A DNA stretch of 64,000 nucleotides from Burhinus oedicnemus. Its lineage: Eukaryota > Chordata > Aves > Charadriiformes > Burhinidae. Positions 1 through 12,539 of this stretch are shown here, in pieces. How positions within the stretch are numbered: the stretch's first letter is position 1; each line of letters starts with the position of its first letter. Made by a program: the position numbers and the translations under genes. The stretch is taken from contig VFFE01006040.1 of assembly GCA_008921705.1 (NCBI GenBank), positions 670,963-734,962 of the forward strand. Direction: 5' to 3'. The notes under the pieces were generated by a model, which saw nothing but the letters and a program-made list of their open reading frames with translations, was not told where the DNA came from and did no database searches.

Positions 1-1739
1 TCGCATACCACAGTGATGAGGTTTCCCTATGCCGATGATGTTTGGGCAAGGTGTCTGCAGAGGACCAGGAAGCATGGAGTATTGTCCAACTCTTAGAGTT
101 CATCTGTAGTCATCTCTTCAGGCACCATTGACTCAGGGGGGCAAACCAGAGCCCATCCTACTTGTTAGACAGACTCAAACCAGCATAAAAAATGGGAAGC
201 GCCATGTTTATTGGAAGCTCCTTTTGTCTTTGGGGAACTGCCCAGCTGAGGCCCAGTTCTTCCCACTAAGCCCAGAAAAAGCAAACTGGGAAGACCAGCA
301 CTAATGTTCCCATTACACCTTCTGGACTGGGTCAGGCTGGAGGGATGTGGGTGTGAATTGCTCTGCTGAAGCCAACGGATTACTCTGGATTTCACTGAGG
401 TCAGAATTTCACTATCTATGTGGGAAGTCTTTATTTATGAGACTGAAGACATCCTCTTCCACCCTCTGCAAAGCATAACACCTGTTTTTACTGAAGAGGA
501 CAGCAGCTGGGCACAAAGGAGGCTGAATGCAGGCACAGCATTGGCAGGGAGATGAGCAGATATGCAGTGCCTCAGCTGTCCGCTGGCAAGGCACTTATGA
601 TCCCAGGCTCTGCTTCCCACCACAAGCAAGGCAAAGAGGAGTTGCAGCCTTCTTTGGACTTCCCTTCATGGGCAAAAGTCTGAACAAATAGCTAAAAGCA
701 GGAAAAAAAGTGTTGGAGAGCAATCTTTAAGTCTCTTGGTCAAGACTTTTTATGCCATCTGTTGCTCCTGGTGCTTACACCAACACTCCTAAATGCATTT
801 CAGGTTTTACCTTCCTCAGCCCCAGAAGAAATTAGGCTCTACCTGCCTTCAGTGATCCGCTCCTGCCTGGCTTTTATAAGCATGAAGCTAGACCAGATAG
901 CCTGGGAAAAGAGATGATCCTTACACTGCCCAGTGAAATGAGATGCTGCTACGAGCCATGTGAGTTGCTGGTGGGAAGCCTTCAAGTTTGTAAAGCCAGT
1001 TCTGCCAAGAGCACATCCCTGTTCCCACTCCTCTCCCATAACTCTCTACAGGAGCTGATAACTCCCACAGCCCCACCCTGGGGTCCTGGGTTCCTGCATC
1101 CTGTGATGGGAGCTGCGTTCAGCCACCTGGCAATTGCCTTCCCCCCCCACCCTCCCCCAGTAAGAGACCACTTTCCAGCTCCAACAGGGCAGCAAAAATG
1201 AGAGTCTCCCCTTGCTCAACCCTGATCCTGCTTGGGGAGCTCAATAACCACCATTGCTCCATGGAAGATCATTTACTTTAATGCCCAGCCTTTAAACTGC
1301 CCCACGCTTGCCATCCATGTGCAATGCTCCTCAACCATGCCTCCTCTGTGCACTGTTGATGGCCCAGATCTCTCTGGAGAGGCTTCACACAGGGTTGTTA
1401 GGATGCCTGAAACAAGAAACTGCCACGCTGTTGCATTTGTGCTATTCAGTGGAAAATTGCCTTCATCAGGGACACTTTGATTCCTAAGCTAGGATGTAAG
1501 GAGTTGTAAATCAGCAGAGTCCCACTGCTTCTAGCAGACTTACAGGATTTGTGTCAGTACAGGAATTTGCCACTTCGTTACAGAGCTCCTTCAGCAACAA
1601 CCTACCCTGAATGAGGCCCCATGGCCAGCTAGGAGAGGTAGCAATTTTCTCTTCACCACGGTAAACAGCAAACTCACAGATTTTATTTTAATCGGCTATA
1701 AGTGCATAGGAAGGCTCTGTACAGATAGGTGTGTATTAA
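1..1739. other. Non-coding stretch, nothing specific
   Basis: Mixed-composition DNA with only short, overlapping open frames on both strands and no recognisable protein family, RNA gene or transposon. A short C-rich run (C8 followed by a C-rich patch) lies at about 1141-1158. The frames at 914-1201 and 1232-1480 are proline-, serine- and histidine-rich without periodicity and look like chance reading of non-coding DNA. Confidence 0.6.
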
Positions 1740-3060
1740 CAAGGAGCACACTCATCACGCTGCTAAGTATTTTTGGGTGGCCAGTCAAGCATAGCTGCCT
1801 TTCAAACTGCCTCAGAAGGAGAAATATTAATAAACTCCCTGCAGCATGCAGATTTGATTGAATTTCTCATGGATCATAGCTCGCCTGTAGCAGGGTGGCA
1901 TACCTGTCAAGCTAAGACATTGTTCCATAATTGTTCCTGATGCATTGTGTGCTAATTACCATTGCTGAAAATAATCTCCAAAGATTATGGCAGGCATCAT
2001 AAATAACAAGCCAGCGGTTCGACACTGCATTATGACAAGGCCTCAATCGCTCTTATCTTCTACTGGAGTGGAGCCTATGCATTAGCTTTACTAATGAATC
2101 TTTTTCATTTGTACAAGTGATGTTTCCATTTGACAATGACATGAACATAAAGTGGAGGTTAATTTACTCTATTCCGAGAGGTTCATTATTTAACCTGACG
2201 TTGAGGACAAAACAATGTAGCCTAATAGACGGCAAATAGAAATTAGTTGTGATGAATTTTGCCATTTAACACTCTCGCGCTCAGAGGCAGCATGCACAGC
2301 CAGAGGATGAGTTTGTTTCACCGGCAAAACCACTTTATTTCCATGGTTCTGAAAAAAAAAAAAAAAAAAAAAAAGATTCCCCGACTCCCAGAATCCCCCG
2401 TACCTTGTAAAACACGATGGATTTACACAGACATAAAAACTGCTGGTAACTAATGGCCCAACGTTGTCATTGTGTCAATTTTTATCAGATTAGTTGGCAT
2501 TAACACTGTATCACCGATTGCCTTACAAGCCAAGCTGCTGTGAATTGAATTGGATTCAGGTAGCTATTAGAATTGCCAATTTAAACACTCGGGGCTTATC
2601 TCAGCTTTAAGCCATTGACAAAAAGGTTTGGTCACTTCCCCGACATTTTCTGACATGTGTGCTCTGGGCAAGCGATGCAGCATCCGGTCGCTGGCTGCAC
2701 TCTTCCCTCTAGGCCTTCAAAATGTATCTATTCAACATTAATTTAACATCATCCAATGTGGTTTGAATCAAGCAAATATTTTCCTTGTTTATTGCACACG
2801 CTCATTGTGCTGTTTCAAGGAGGTTTATTAATAGTTTGCAATAAATTTGCTAAACAATTTGCAATAAATTATGCAGTCATATTTATAGCAGTGACACATT
2901 TTAGAGGACAAAAGTTGACCTTTCCCATGCCTCAAAGAGAGAAGGGGCAGGGTGTATCCATTACAACCCAGCCCTTCGTAGGCTCATATCCTGGTTCCTT
3001 CAGCTCACAGAGAACATAAAATGTATCTGCTCAAAAGCTAGTTTAATTTGTTTACAAACA
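1740..3060. promoter_or_regulatory. Candidate conserved non-coding element block A
   Basis: AT-rich, CpG-poor DNA with many homeodomain-type TAAT cores, for example gctaattacc at 1951-1960 and ctaatgaatc at 2091-2100, plus a GATA-type TTATCT at 2052-2058. The 13-bp word tttgcaataaatt occurs twice, at 2835-2847 and 2858-2870, 23 bp apart. No frame looks coding. This dense mix of homeodomain, GATA and octamer-like words is typical of developmental enhancers in vertebrate gene deserts, but conservation is inferred and not visible here. A 23-base A run interrupts the block. Confidence 0.35.
2352..2374 (+). repeat. Poly(A) run of 23
   Basis: Uninterrupted run of 23 A after a G at 2351. No recognisable retrotransposon body or target-site duplication lies next to it, so it is probably a mononucleotide microsatellite and not a retroposed tail. 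Confidence 0.9.
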
Positions 3061-4019
3061 CTGGGACATATTCTCTGGGACCCTGTGAATGCTGCTGGGC
3101 TGGATTCCAATGTGCCACAGGAACTGAAACCTGTAGGGTCTATTCAGAGGGGTTTGCAGGGCAATGAGCCCTTTGGATTTGGGGTTTTGCTTGTTTTGTT
3201 TTGTTTTGGGAGGGGGTTTTTGTTTGTTGTTTGGGTTTTTTTTCATTCATAGCTTGACAAAAAGCAACATCTTGAGAGGAAACAATCCAATTTCAACAGC
3301 ACTGCATTTTCCAACAACAACAAAAATGTTCCTTTAATTACTTCCAAATCGCATCTAATATTTAGTCAGTGAGAGATGTGATGATGTGTCTGAGGGGTTT
3401 CTCCAGTTCTACTCTGACCCCACCTCACCACTCTGGCTCTCAGCTGTTAGCTGGCTCACCATTGTAGCCACCTACGCCCCTTCACTTATGGACCACCAAA
3501 GAAAGACCAGTTACAGTGATGAACATGTGCAAGTAAAAGCTGCATCCTCTCACTGCTCTGGCGCAGAGCCGAGATGGCATCTCTGGAGGTTGCACACAGC
3601 AAACCTCCACTCTGCCCTCAGCTGTGGGGTTTATATCCATCTTTCCCAGGGCCATCCTCTTCCACCCTCCCCATTCATGTCCAGCTGGGAATATGGAGCA
3701 GAAATAAAAAAATAACCCTCCATATTGTTCCAGACATTAGGGCTGCCCTGGCTAACTCTATCCTGACAAAGAGCATCACAGGATCCTCAGTAACCACATG
3801 TGGTCAGGAAACAGTTTTGAGAGGCAGCTTCTTCTGTCACACCGGGATAATTTTCTTGCGGGTGACTCAGGGCGTGCAGGCTGCCTCCCTGCCACCTACC
3901 ACCCCAAAAATGGAGAGCAACCCATAAAAGGTGCTGGTGAGGTAATGGTCTCACTTCTCGGAGCGAGGAAGCACAGTGGTGAGAAAGAGCGAGCATCGTC
4001 CTAGGAACAAACTGGGCAG
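3061..4019. other. Non-coding stretch with a T/G low-complexity tract
   Basis: Holds a T/G-rich low-complexity tract at 3181-3243 built from imperfect GTTTT and GTTTG units. Overlapping plus frames at 3386-3715 and 3574-3927 are not supported by codon-like composition or by any family match I can recognise. Confidence 0.6.
3181..3243. repeat. (GTTTT)n-like low-complexity tract
   Basis: Irregular units of GTTTT, GGGTTTTT and TTTGTTTG over 63 bp. The complementary strand reads as a lysine/proline/asparagine-rich pseudo-frame, which is purely a consequence of this composition. Confidence 0.75.
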
Positions 4020-4330
4020 CAGTTTGACTATGCCTCTTTTTTACTGCATATTATTACAGCATTACATTCATAGTCAAGGGTCAGCTGCCATTTCCTTGGG
4101 TTTATAACTTGCCTGTTTTAATTAACATCAGGCTGAAACTTGGTAGGGAGGCGGGGTCAGCCCAGATGTTAATGTTATTCCAAAAGTGCCTTATATCAGC
4201 AGTGTTATTTAAAATATATTAAACAGGGAATGTTGGGGGATATGCCGATTCCAGGGTTGTATTTTATACAAATAATAAAGACAGGGCTTCGTTTTGGAAG
4301 AAAGCAATTTGGCATAGACCTTGTGCCTCT
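4020..4330. promoter_or_regulatory. Candidate conserved non-coding element block B
   Basis: AT-rich block with tttaattaac at about 4117-4126, ttaaaatatattaaac near 4208, and several further TTA/TAAT words. No coding frame. Regulatory nature is inferred from composition and motif density only. Confidence 0.25.
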
Positions 4331-5379
4331 ATAAGCAGCTTACCACCAAGAGACGGGAAGAATAAGTTCTCTGCTGTCCATAGGGGGCTCCTCTGGTCTG
4401 GATCAGCCTGGCAGGGGGAACGTGCACCCCAGCTGCTCTGTCCAGGCTGGTCTGGGGTCTCAGCAGGGCTGATGTTAGCTCAGATGCAGTGGTTTATGAA
4501 CTCAGCGGCACCCTTTCACTCAACAGGAGAAATGGCTTCTCGGCGTTATTCTGCCCTAGAAGCCCTGCCTCACAAAAGCAGAGCCTTCACCTGGGCTTTC
4601 CACTGTCCCCTGCGCTCTATTACCCTGCGTAATGAAGAATTGGCTGTTGAGAGTTAGCTAGGCAGACAGGCAATAACACTTTAAAGAGTTGCCTTAAATA
4701 CACATTCTCCAATTTCCGGGATGTTTTTGGTGGTATTGGAGGTGCACTAGTAACACTAGTACAGTTACAGCTGCAGCAAAGGGGTCACCGCCACTTCGGC
4801 AGCGCTTGCTTACAGAGACATGGCTATTCTTTGCATGTTTGCAAACTGTGGCAGTGATCTGAATCACACACACAAAGTTACTGTGCTTGTGGCATTGACA
4901 TTATGAACAGAGGCACTGGGACTTGGCACCACCTTTTTAGAAGCCCCTCATAGAGTTAACAATTCAATTGGCTGCTCTCTAAAGTTGTTTTCGCTCTTCT
5001 GGTAGTAGATGACTGTGTGCAATGTTGAAGTCCTTTCTGGTGAGTTAAAGACTGGCAGCAACGCTCCACCTTAACTCTGAATGCCAGCACTGTTGTGCAC
5101 ATAGACTATTTCCTGTTGTTATAACCCAGATTTCTGGGTTTCCCAAGTCCATGTTGCTTTCTATAGCTTCACCTCCTTCAGGCTGACTTGCAGTCTGTTT
5201 CTCCATGCACTGGCCTGCAAACTCAAAAGCTCTTGTAGCTTTAGGAGCAATTTCAGCCTACTCACTAAAAAAGTCATCCCCAAAATCAGCACATCTGCTT
5301 AACCAGCCTCCACCACTAGATCCTGTCTCACTTGCTCATCTACTGAGTATTTAGCTTTGAGACAGGACCTGGTGCTCTC
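4331..5379. other. Non-coding stretch, nothing specific
   Basis: No supported gene, RNA or transposon. The 61-codon frame at 4472-4657 has no recognisable features. Confidence 0.55.
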
Positions 5380-5518
5380 CCCGTGTTACAGGCAGGGAGC
5401 TAAAGTATAAAGTGGATAAGGGACTTGCCCGAGGTGATACTGGGAATCTGTGGCAGAGATGGGAAGTGAACACAAATCTTACAAGTTTTCAGGCTCTGAA
5501 CAATTGGCCATCCTTCCC
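5380..5518 (-). mobile_element. MIR-like SINE relic, antisense
   Basis: Reading the plus strand, the segment follows the familiar antisense MIR/CORE-SINE pattern: a ...gttacag... start, agggacttgcccgaggt near 5420, a ctgtggcagagatgggaa core near 5450-5466, then a tail ending ggccatccttcc at about 5508-5518. This order of blocks is characteristic of MIR-family SINEs retained in amniotes. The copy is old, with many mismatches and a short first half. The call rests on recalled family structure, not an alignment. Confidence 0.7.
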
Positions 5519-6320
5519 CAAGATATGGCCTCTTTCTAAGGACTAATACAGGCCTTCTGCTTTTGGCTGTAGAGGGGGCTTGGAGAACACAGCACACAAA
5601 ATAGCCCTAACTTGCCTGCTGCTTGTCACAACAAACAAGAAAGAGAATCAGCTTGTGGGGACTATTCCTAAAGGACATAGAAATGATAAGTAAAAGAAGC
5701 AAAACTATTTCCAGTTGGCTTAAAATTATTCTACAAAGGGTCATCTGTTAGAAAAAAGTTAGAAAGCCAAACATCAAAGACGACTAAAAAGCGCTCATTA
5801 GTTGCCAGTTACATTATGCTTTGAGCTAAGGACTGGTCTGCACCGTCCCCAGCCTCCTTCCTTTTCTGCATAAATTAATAGAGAAGTGTCATATCATCAC
5901 TCTTGCTACATTTGAATGCCCAGGACTAAATGTTTAGGGACGTAGCTGGTACAATAGCTTTTCCCTTCATGGTAAAGCTACCAAAACTGCCCCAGGCAAA
6001 AAGTGACGTTTCTCCAATGCTAACAGAAAAATGCTAACAAGCTAATTTTGCCTGGTTTGCTTTAATTTTGATTAGGGACTCACTGGCTACAGGTAAATAT
6101 CTCAGTCTGATCGAGTTGAAAGTGTGCTGTTTGCTTTGTCTTCACTCATTAGCGAACAGCAGGAGCAAATATAGTGGGTAAGTTGATTACAGCTCTCAGC
6201 TCCTTTCACAGGCAAGCGGTGAATTCCTTGGGACCACATTCCACCTAGGTGTTGTATCCCCTGGTGACCCACACAGCAGTCACACATCCTGAGATCATGG
6301 CTAGAGTATCCTACTGGTTT

Positions 6321-6336
6321 GGGGGGGGGGGGGGGG
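6321..6336 (+). repeat. Poly(G) run of 16
   Basis: Sixteen consecutive G, then TTGTTTTGG and a T run. Long G runs are unusual in vertebrate DNA and prone to length error in sequencing. Confidence 0.9.
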
Positions 6337-8145
6337 TTGTTTTGGTTTTTTTCATGCAGAAATCTGATAATTTCACCAACTCTTTCCTGGATGCCTTTTA
6401 CTGTGTTTACCTTCAGAAACAGCAACATTTGATTACGTGTTGAGAAGCTGCATGTTGCCTTGTAAACTCAGAAATTATTTTCAGGTGTATTCTGTGGGTA
6501 TTTTTTCTCTCAGAAACTTAAGATGCCTCTGTAGCAAATGCCTACGTATGGGTATTTCTGGAGTCCTCCTCATTTTACTTCCTGGAAACACAGAAGTCCT
6601 TTCTGCTCTCACTAACATTGGTGGGAATGAGCCAGTGATGTTAAAAGGAATTGAATGGCTGTACCACAGCACATCAGAGCCAAGGGCATGTTTACCAAAG
6701 GAGGAAGAGGGCATCACTCTGACTCTGATCCTGCTCCCAGTCCCTACTGTCAGTGGACATTGCTGAATGCATTAGTGCTAGCAAGACCGTATTTTCCTTT
6801 TGCCTTTAATACATTTTCTGAAGAGCCACAGTTCCCTTACAGAGCGAAAATGTAGAAGGGCAATAGATGGTTCTGTAAGCCAAAAGCAAAGAAGCTGGGA
6901 AACAAGAAGCATCAGTAGCATGGGTATCATATAACTATCTAAAAAGGAATGAGGGCACAGTAGTTTGCTCTTCATGGAAGTGAAAAAATTGCAAGTAGAA
7001 AGAAGAGAACTGAACACATGGAGACATCTACCATAAAGAGTCACTGGAGAAATAGCTTTGTGGGAGGCACATCAGCCCCCAGTGCTGCACACTGTGAGGT
7101 GCGCAATAAACAGGAGGAAACAAAACAGGAAAAGATTGGGGGTCAGACCAAGTCATGCAAGAGCCTCTGGCTCTCTCCTGGGCCCACTTGTTTATGCCTA
7201 GTGACCAATGCTCAATTCCTGGGAACATTCATACCTCTTGACAACCTAGTCCTATCTAGGCAAGTATTGGCAAGACCCCAGCGAGGAGATCTGCAGCACT
7301 TGCTCCAAGAGTAAGCAACTCCCTTGGATTGTCAAAGAGAACTTGGGGCACTCTTCCAGCTTTTCACTGCAGTTGCAGCCAGCTCTTGCCTGCTTGGGAG
7401 GATAGAGCAAGGAAATCCATCAGCAGATAGATGCACAAGGTAGAAGTTTCCCACACTAAGGGACATCAAAGTCCCTGTGGCCATCCCTTACCTCGGAAAC
7501 CATGGCATAACTCTCTAGAACACATGGGTGTTAGTGGAACCACACTGGGGCTATGGGTTACATTTGGCATCATCCCTTGGGCAAAGATTAACCAATTACC
7601 AGACCAGTGTAAACAGAGGTAGGCTTGGATGGACTTTTCCCCCAACACTGGCACCCACAAAGCTGTGGCCTTATTGTCTTGCCAGTAAGGTCCCTTTCAT
7701 TCTTTTCCTTTCTCATTTTCACTGTCAGAATCTGAGATGTATCACAGCATACCACAAACCTGCACCCCTTTAGAGGGGAAAAACACAGGGGTTTTGAGAC
7801 CAAGAAAGCTTTGACTTTTTTGTTTAATGTCAGGGGTTATTTTCTAGCAGGCAGAAGTTATAAGCAGTTCCCAAGATCCGGGGATGCAGATTCAATAAAG
7901 GCAGACAAAAGATTTGAGGTTGTGTTCTTCAGAGGGGAGCCTCTTTGTTTGTTTGTTTTGTTTTTTACTCAAAAGGCATTTTTAATTTGTTCCTCAGTTA
8001 GCTGTTTCCAAATATATTTGTCTTTGCCATCTTCCTCCTTTCCTGCCTCTCTCTGGTTCTGATTTTCACAGCCATTAGTAAATACATCACCAGTGGGATC
8101 TCTTTTCTAGGATTTATGTTTATAGTTAAAAATCAATTTCATCTC

Positions 8146-8216
8146 AAAAAAGAGGATGAAGGGAAGAAGTACAAGAGAAAAGGAGAAAAAGATGATAAAA
8201 AGAATAAGTAAGAGAG
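8146..8216 (+). repeat. Purine-rich low-complexity tract
   Basis: About 70 bp almost entirely A and G, made of AAAGAGG, GAAGGGAAG, AGAAAAGGAG and similar words with only scattered T or C. No coding sense. Confidence 0.7.
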
Positions 8217-9049
8217 AAATCATATGGATGTTTGTATGAGACTGAACAGTCTCCCCAGTTTATGGGGAGAGCCCTGATGCCAGACACTGGCTTTGAGTCA
8301 CAGTGTTCAGAAATATATCGTTCTCAATTTATTAATTGAAATATAGAGAAGATTAAAAGATTAAGACCCATATTAGACTGACTATTAAAACTATATTCCA
8401 GCATGACACAAAAATTGCATATGAATGAAATTGTTGACGTTTGCCAGAAGCAATGGTTGCTCACACAAACTGCTGGGAAGTCCTGTAATTGTCTGGTGAA
8501 ATTCAACTCCAAATTGCCAGAGCTCTGTATGGGCAGACTGGCATGTGTTTAAACTTGGCTTCTAGCAGATTAGTTTGCATTAGCATTTCCCAGGCACGCA
8601 CTAAATGGACACCAACTTATTTAGCTCAAGAAAGTTTAAATAGTTAAACAATTCAGGTAAACCAGCTGAGGTGCTGTATGTGGCTGTGGCTGGAGGCAGA
8701 ATCAGCGAGGCACTGCTGTGTTAGTGCCTTGCCACCACCTCCAGGCTCCTCCTTTGCCCTCTTTCAGATATGCCACCTGTGTGACTGCATCCTGGTGAAG
8801 CCGTTTAAGTAGCCCTTACTAAGTTAGTTCATTTAGACAGAAAGAGGTCTAAGGATCCCCCATATAAATAGCTGAATATTGCTTAGGGAAGCAGCCAGAC
8901 CTGGAAGGGGACAGCAACAGGAGATAGCAACATCCTCAGCCAGCAAAACTGCAGCCAAGAGAGTGATAACAGCCTTTTGCTCTGGGGCAGGAAGGGCTTG
9001 TCCTTGCCCAAACTCTTGATTTTCATCAGTATAAGTGAATGCTGAAAAA

Positions 9050-9640
9050 CTGTGAGCTTTCCATCCAGTCGTTCTCAATTTATTGCATCAGGAGGGAATA
9101 ACCATCATACATTTTCTACATTAGATCTACCCCGAGCTGTGCAGGATTTATTTTATTTAGACCACACATTGTGTGGTGTATTTATAAAACAGAGACCTCT
9201 GAAATACAGTTCTGCTCGGGGACGTCTCAGCTGAGCCATATATTGAACAATCACACACTTTAGCAAGCTGGTGAATGTCAGTGAAATGCAGAAGTCACAG
9301 AAGAGGCTGGTCAGTAAGATGGAAAATTGGTAGGAAAGCCGGGTGCAGGGCAGAGCGGGCAGGAGCCTGGAACCACTGTTAAACTCTGAGCTCTCCTGCA
9401 AATCGCAGGAGAGCCTTTTCCCGGCATCCTCCCTGCTCGCCATGAGTCACTACTGAGGCTCCACATTGAGTTATCGCCATTTAGAGTGGCATTTCCTTTC
9501 AGACTGCACAAAGCAAAGGAGCCATATTAGTAAATTTATTGAGTATTTCATTAGATCAATATGGAGTATGATTTAGGAGCCTCTGCCCAGGCTCTTTAAA
9601 TCTATTTAATCAAACCAATTAATAAAAAAAATCTAGAAAG
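9050..9640. promoter_or_regulatory. Candidate conserved non-coding element block C
   Basis: Block with mixed composition, a few CpGs, many TTTATT/TAAT words towards its right end (for example ccaattaataaa near 9616), a near-palindrome accacacattgtgtggt at about 9161-9177 and a perfect 10-bp hairpin at 9390-9414. The frames across it (9153-9443 minus, 9311-9511 minus) lack coding character. An enhancer-like element or a structured transcript are both possible. Confidence 0.3.
9390..9414. other. Perfect 10-bp inverted repeat, 5-nt loop
   Basis: The arm gctctcctgc (9390-9399) is exactly complementary to gcaggagagc (9405-9414), separated by aaatc. A 10/10 stem with a 5-nt loop would form a stable hairpin in RNA. 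It is too short for a miRNA precursor unless outer pairing continues, and the immediate flanks (a versus c) do not pair. Confidence 0.85.
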
Positions 9641-12539
9641 TTGAAACATATCCTGTAAGGTGCATCGTAAATATACTCCCTTACTTATGCTTTTGATCTC
9701 AGCCAGGTAATTAACGGCTTTGGTTAAGTTCAAGTCATTCCCTCATGCCTGCTCGTGGTCATAAAGCCCTAGGGCTATGCATAGCTCATGGATTTATTAT
9801 GTTTTTTTCCAGTTGCAAAAGCTTCTCTAGCTGTTTCACCTTTTTTTTCCTTCCCTCCCTTAACTCCACCTATGCAGACTTCTGTGGCTCTCCATCCTAG
9901 CCACAACAGCAGCGGCTGTCATGCTTTGTGTGGTAACACAATGGAAAACAGGGCCCTTTTGTCATCTAGCTTGTAGGTTACCATAAATACAACAGAAACC
10001 TGGATACCCCAACTGTTTTGCCAGAGCCATAACCTGACCGTTGCACAAGCCAGACTAAGGCTCCTCAGTGGTGCATCAGCTACACTTCGGGAGAGATGAG
10101 GCAAACCCAGCAGGACACTGACCTTCTACCTTCTTCATCCAAAAGTGAAGGGGTGAGAATGTATTCCTCTGTGGAGTAAAGAGGCTCTTAATTCTTCAGC
10201 TGGAAAACTCTAAGCCATTTAGACAAGCATGGAATAAGCTGGATGAAGAAAATGAATTGTGTCCATCACAGGGGGAATGCGTAGTATGCTGGAGAGAGAG
10301 AGAGAGAGGCAGAAAGGGAGAGCATGAATACATTTCTTCCCAGAGACTTTAAAGTCAAGATAGCAGCTTTATCTTGCTTTACAATCAAGGAAATCCGGGC
10401 TCTGGGGGAGAGAGACAAGGGACAGATGAATGGGTTTCCTCTAAGCACATGTAATATATATCAGTATCTGAAGAACATTGGTCATAACTCTTGGACGGTG
10501 CCCCAGAACAAAATAAATAATGAGGAGTGCCGGGCTCACCGGCTGCTTGGAGGAGGAGAGCTGAGCCTGAACATGCTGCAGACAAGGAGCTTGTCTCCCT
10601 TCTGCTCACAGTAAGCATTTAGTTTTACCTGAACAGCTATGGGAGGTGAAAAAATTTTAACACAATTCCCTAAAGGAACAACGTATCTTTCCAAATGAGT
10701 ATCAGGTTAATTTTCCATAGTTATGTGAACATCACAGGAGCTATACTGATGTATTTCAGGTGATGAATAGGCCTATATAAAATGCCAAAGGTCCTTCTTC
10801 TATTTGGGATCAGACTTGTTCAGTAAAATAGTTTAAGACAAATATGGAGCACTGTGGGAGACATAAGAGGTTGCATTTCTCACTGTGTGCTTTATGTCAC
10901 CACTCTTAATTCCCAAATAAAGTCAGAAATTCATGGAACTAAGAGGCTCCCATGAAGACCTTCTGATCTAGACAGACAAGCCAGAAACAGAATGGAGATC
11001 TTCCCTGTGACAGACAGGACAGAGCCCTGACTGGTCTACGAGTTGCACTCTGGTTTCTCAATACCTAGTTCAGCCTTGTCACAGCTTGCACCTTTCAGAA
11101 ATACTCTGCCTCTATCTGTGGGTGAGGACTACAGTAAGCCTCCCGGTTTTATCTCAAGAACCCTGAAGAACATCCCTTTTCTATACATCACACCTCAATA
11201 TGCTTACTGCAGCCTGAGACATCTTGGGAAACACTGGCAGTCACAAGAGCTGGGGTGGTTTCCCTAATGCAAGAGGAGACAGGAATAAAACTGGTATGAA
11301 GCAGCAAGAGGGAGATGTCTACTGGTTCCCCAGCTCTACCAAAAACTTCAGGATGAGTGAATTTGACCTTTGACTGCATAAGTGGGAGTCCACAAATAGA
11401 TCAAAGCCTTAACATAAACCCTAAAAAAGGGCACAGACCATAGCCTTACCTTAACTTTCAGTTGGGCTTTCAATTGCATGTGCAGCCGTGTGCCAATGAA
11501 AGGAGCACAGGGGATCATCCCTTCCTGGAGAGCATTTGCAAGCACAAAAACCCGATCACAAATCCTTTGAAGACAGCAAGAGTCCTTCTATCAACTTCAG
11601 CCAAGCTTGGATCCAGACCAGGGTTCACAGCTGAGTGACTCACTGGTGAGGTTTTTATCTCCACAGCAAAGACAGAAAGAAGATGCTGCTCTTAGAGTAG
11701 TTTGGGGTCCATGCTAATGTCCTCTGTATTTTTTTTCAAGAAGCAATGGGCCAGCCAGATTCCATTTACTCTAATATCTACTGAGAACTCATGGGATCAG
11801 AGCAAAAGCATTATCAACTGTGTCTTATTGCCACAGGGTTTCTAAACTCGCCAGGCCTCAGAATGGGGCTCTTCCCCACGAAACCCCTCTCCCTTCCCAG
11901 GGTTTCGGGTAACCATGTTCCAGTGAACATGGGTTTTGATGAGTTGCCACAACTGTGGTCCCATTCTCACCCAAACCATGTTCATCTGCTGAAGGAGGAA
12001 GGGGGGATGGGGAGGTGGATAAAGGGACTTCTGAAAGCAGGAAAACAAATCCATAGCTAGTAAATTATATATAGCTCTTATCCCACAATTAGTTTGTAAT
12101 TCTGAAGGACTGCAGACAGTCAGACTCCTGTGTAATAATCCCTCAGATCAGATTCACATTGAATTGAAGGACTTTGAAGAAAGATACGCAACAAAAATTA
12201 GGCCAGAATCTATACCAGTTTACAATAGTAAAAGGTCTGTCCCTGTAAGGGTTTTCAGCAAAAATGTGAGGCCTTTTCTTCAGTTAGTTTTTTATTTGCA
12301 CAAGTTCATTTCCCCTTTGAATGTTTTCCCTCTCTCAAACCCAGATTCTTCTTTATCACTACTTCAGTGTTGGCCGTAACAGGGTTATTCCTACTTTACA
12401 CTATTGTAAGACACTGGACACTGTCAGAAAACAGACATCCCTGTGTGTGAAGAGATACATATTTTCAGTTTGGATAATTAGAAATAGACATTGAAAACAA
12501 TGTGTGTTTTATAGATCACTAGATCACATTATATATATA
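9641..12539. other. Non-coding stretch with a GA microsatellite
   Basis: No gene, RNA or transposon supported. Contains the GA repeat at 10291-10309. The 96-codon plus frame at 10324-10614 and the 77-codon minus frame over the same DNA have no recognisable domain. Confidence 0.55.
10291..10309 (+). repeat. (GA)n microsatellite
   Basis: About nine GA units followed by purine-rich DNA (ggcagaaagggagag). Confidence 0.85.

Larger units (their letters stand above)
5519..9049. other. Non-coding stretch with simple repeats
   Basis: No gene I can support. It contains a 16-base G run at 6321-6336 followed by a T/G-rich run to about 6352, a TTTG-rich tract at 7944-7966, and a purine-rich tract at 8146-8216. 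Frames such as 6102-6428 minus, 6437-6766 plus and 7018-7314 plus overlap frames on the other strand and show no domain or signal features. Confidence 0.6.

Noticed and set aside
2020..2040. Possible tRNA B-box (agcggttcgacac)
   Set aside because: No matching A-box at proper distance and no cloverleaf folding; coincidence.
4785..4815. U6-like words (cacttcggcagcgc)
   Set aside because: Only a short match to the U6 5' region with no further U6 sequence.
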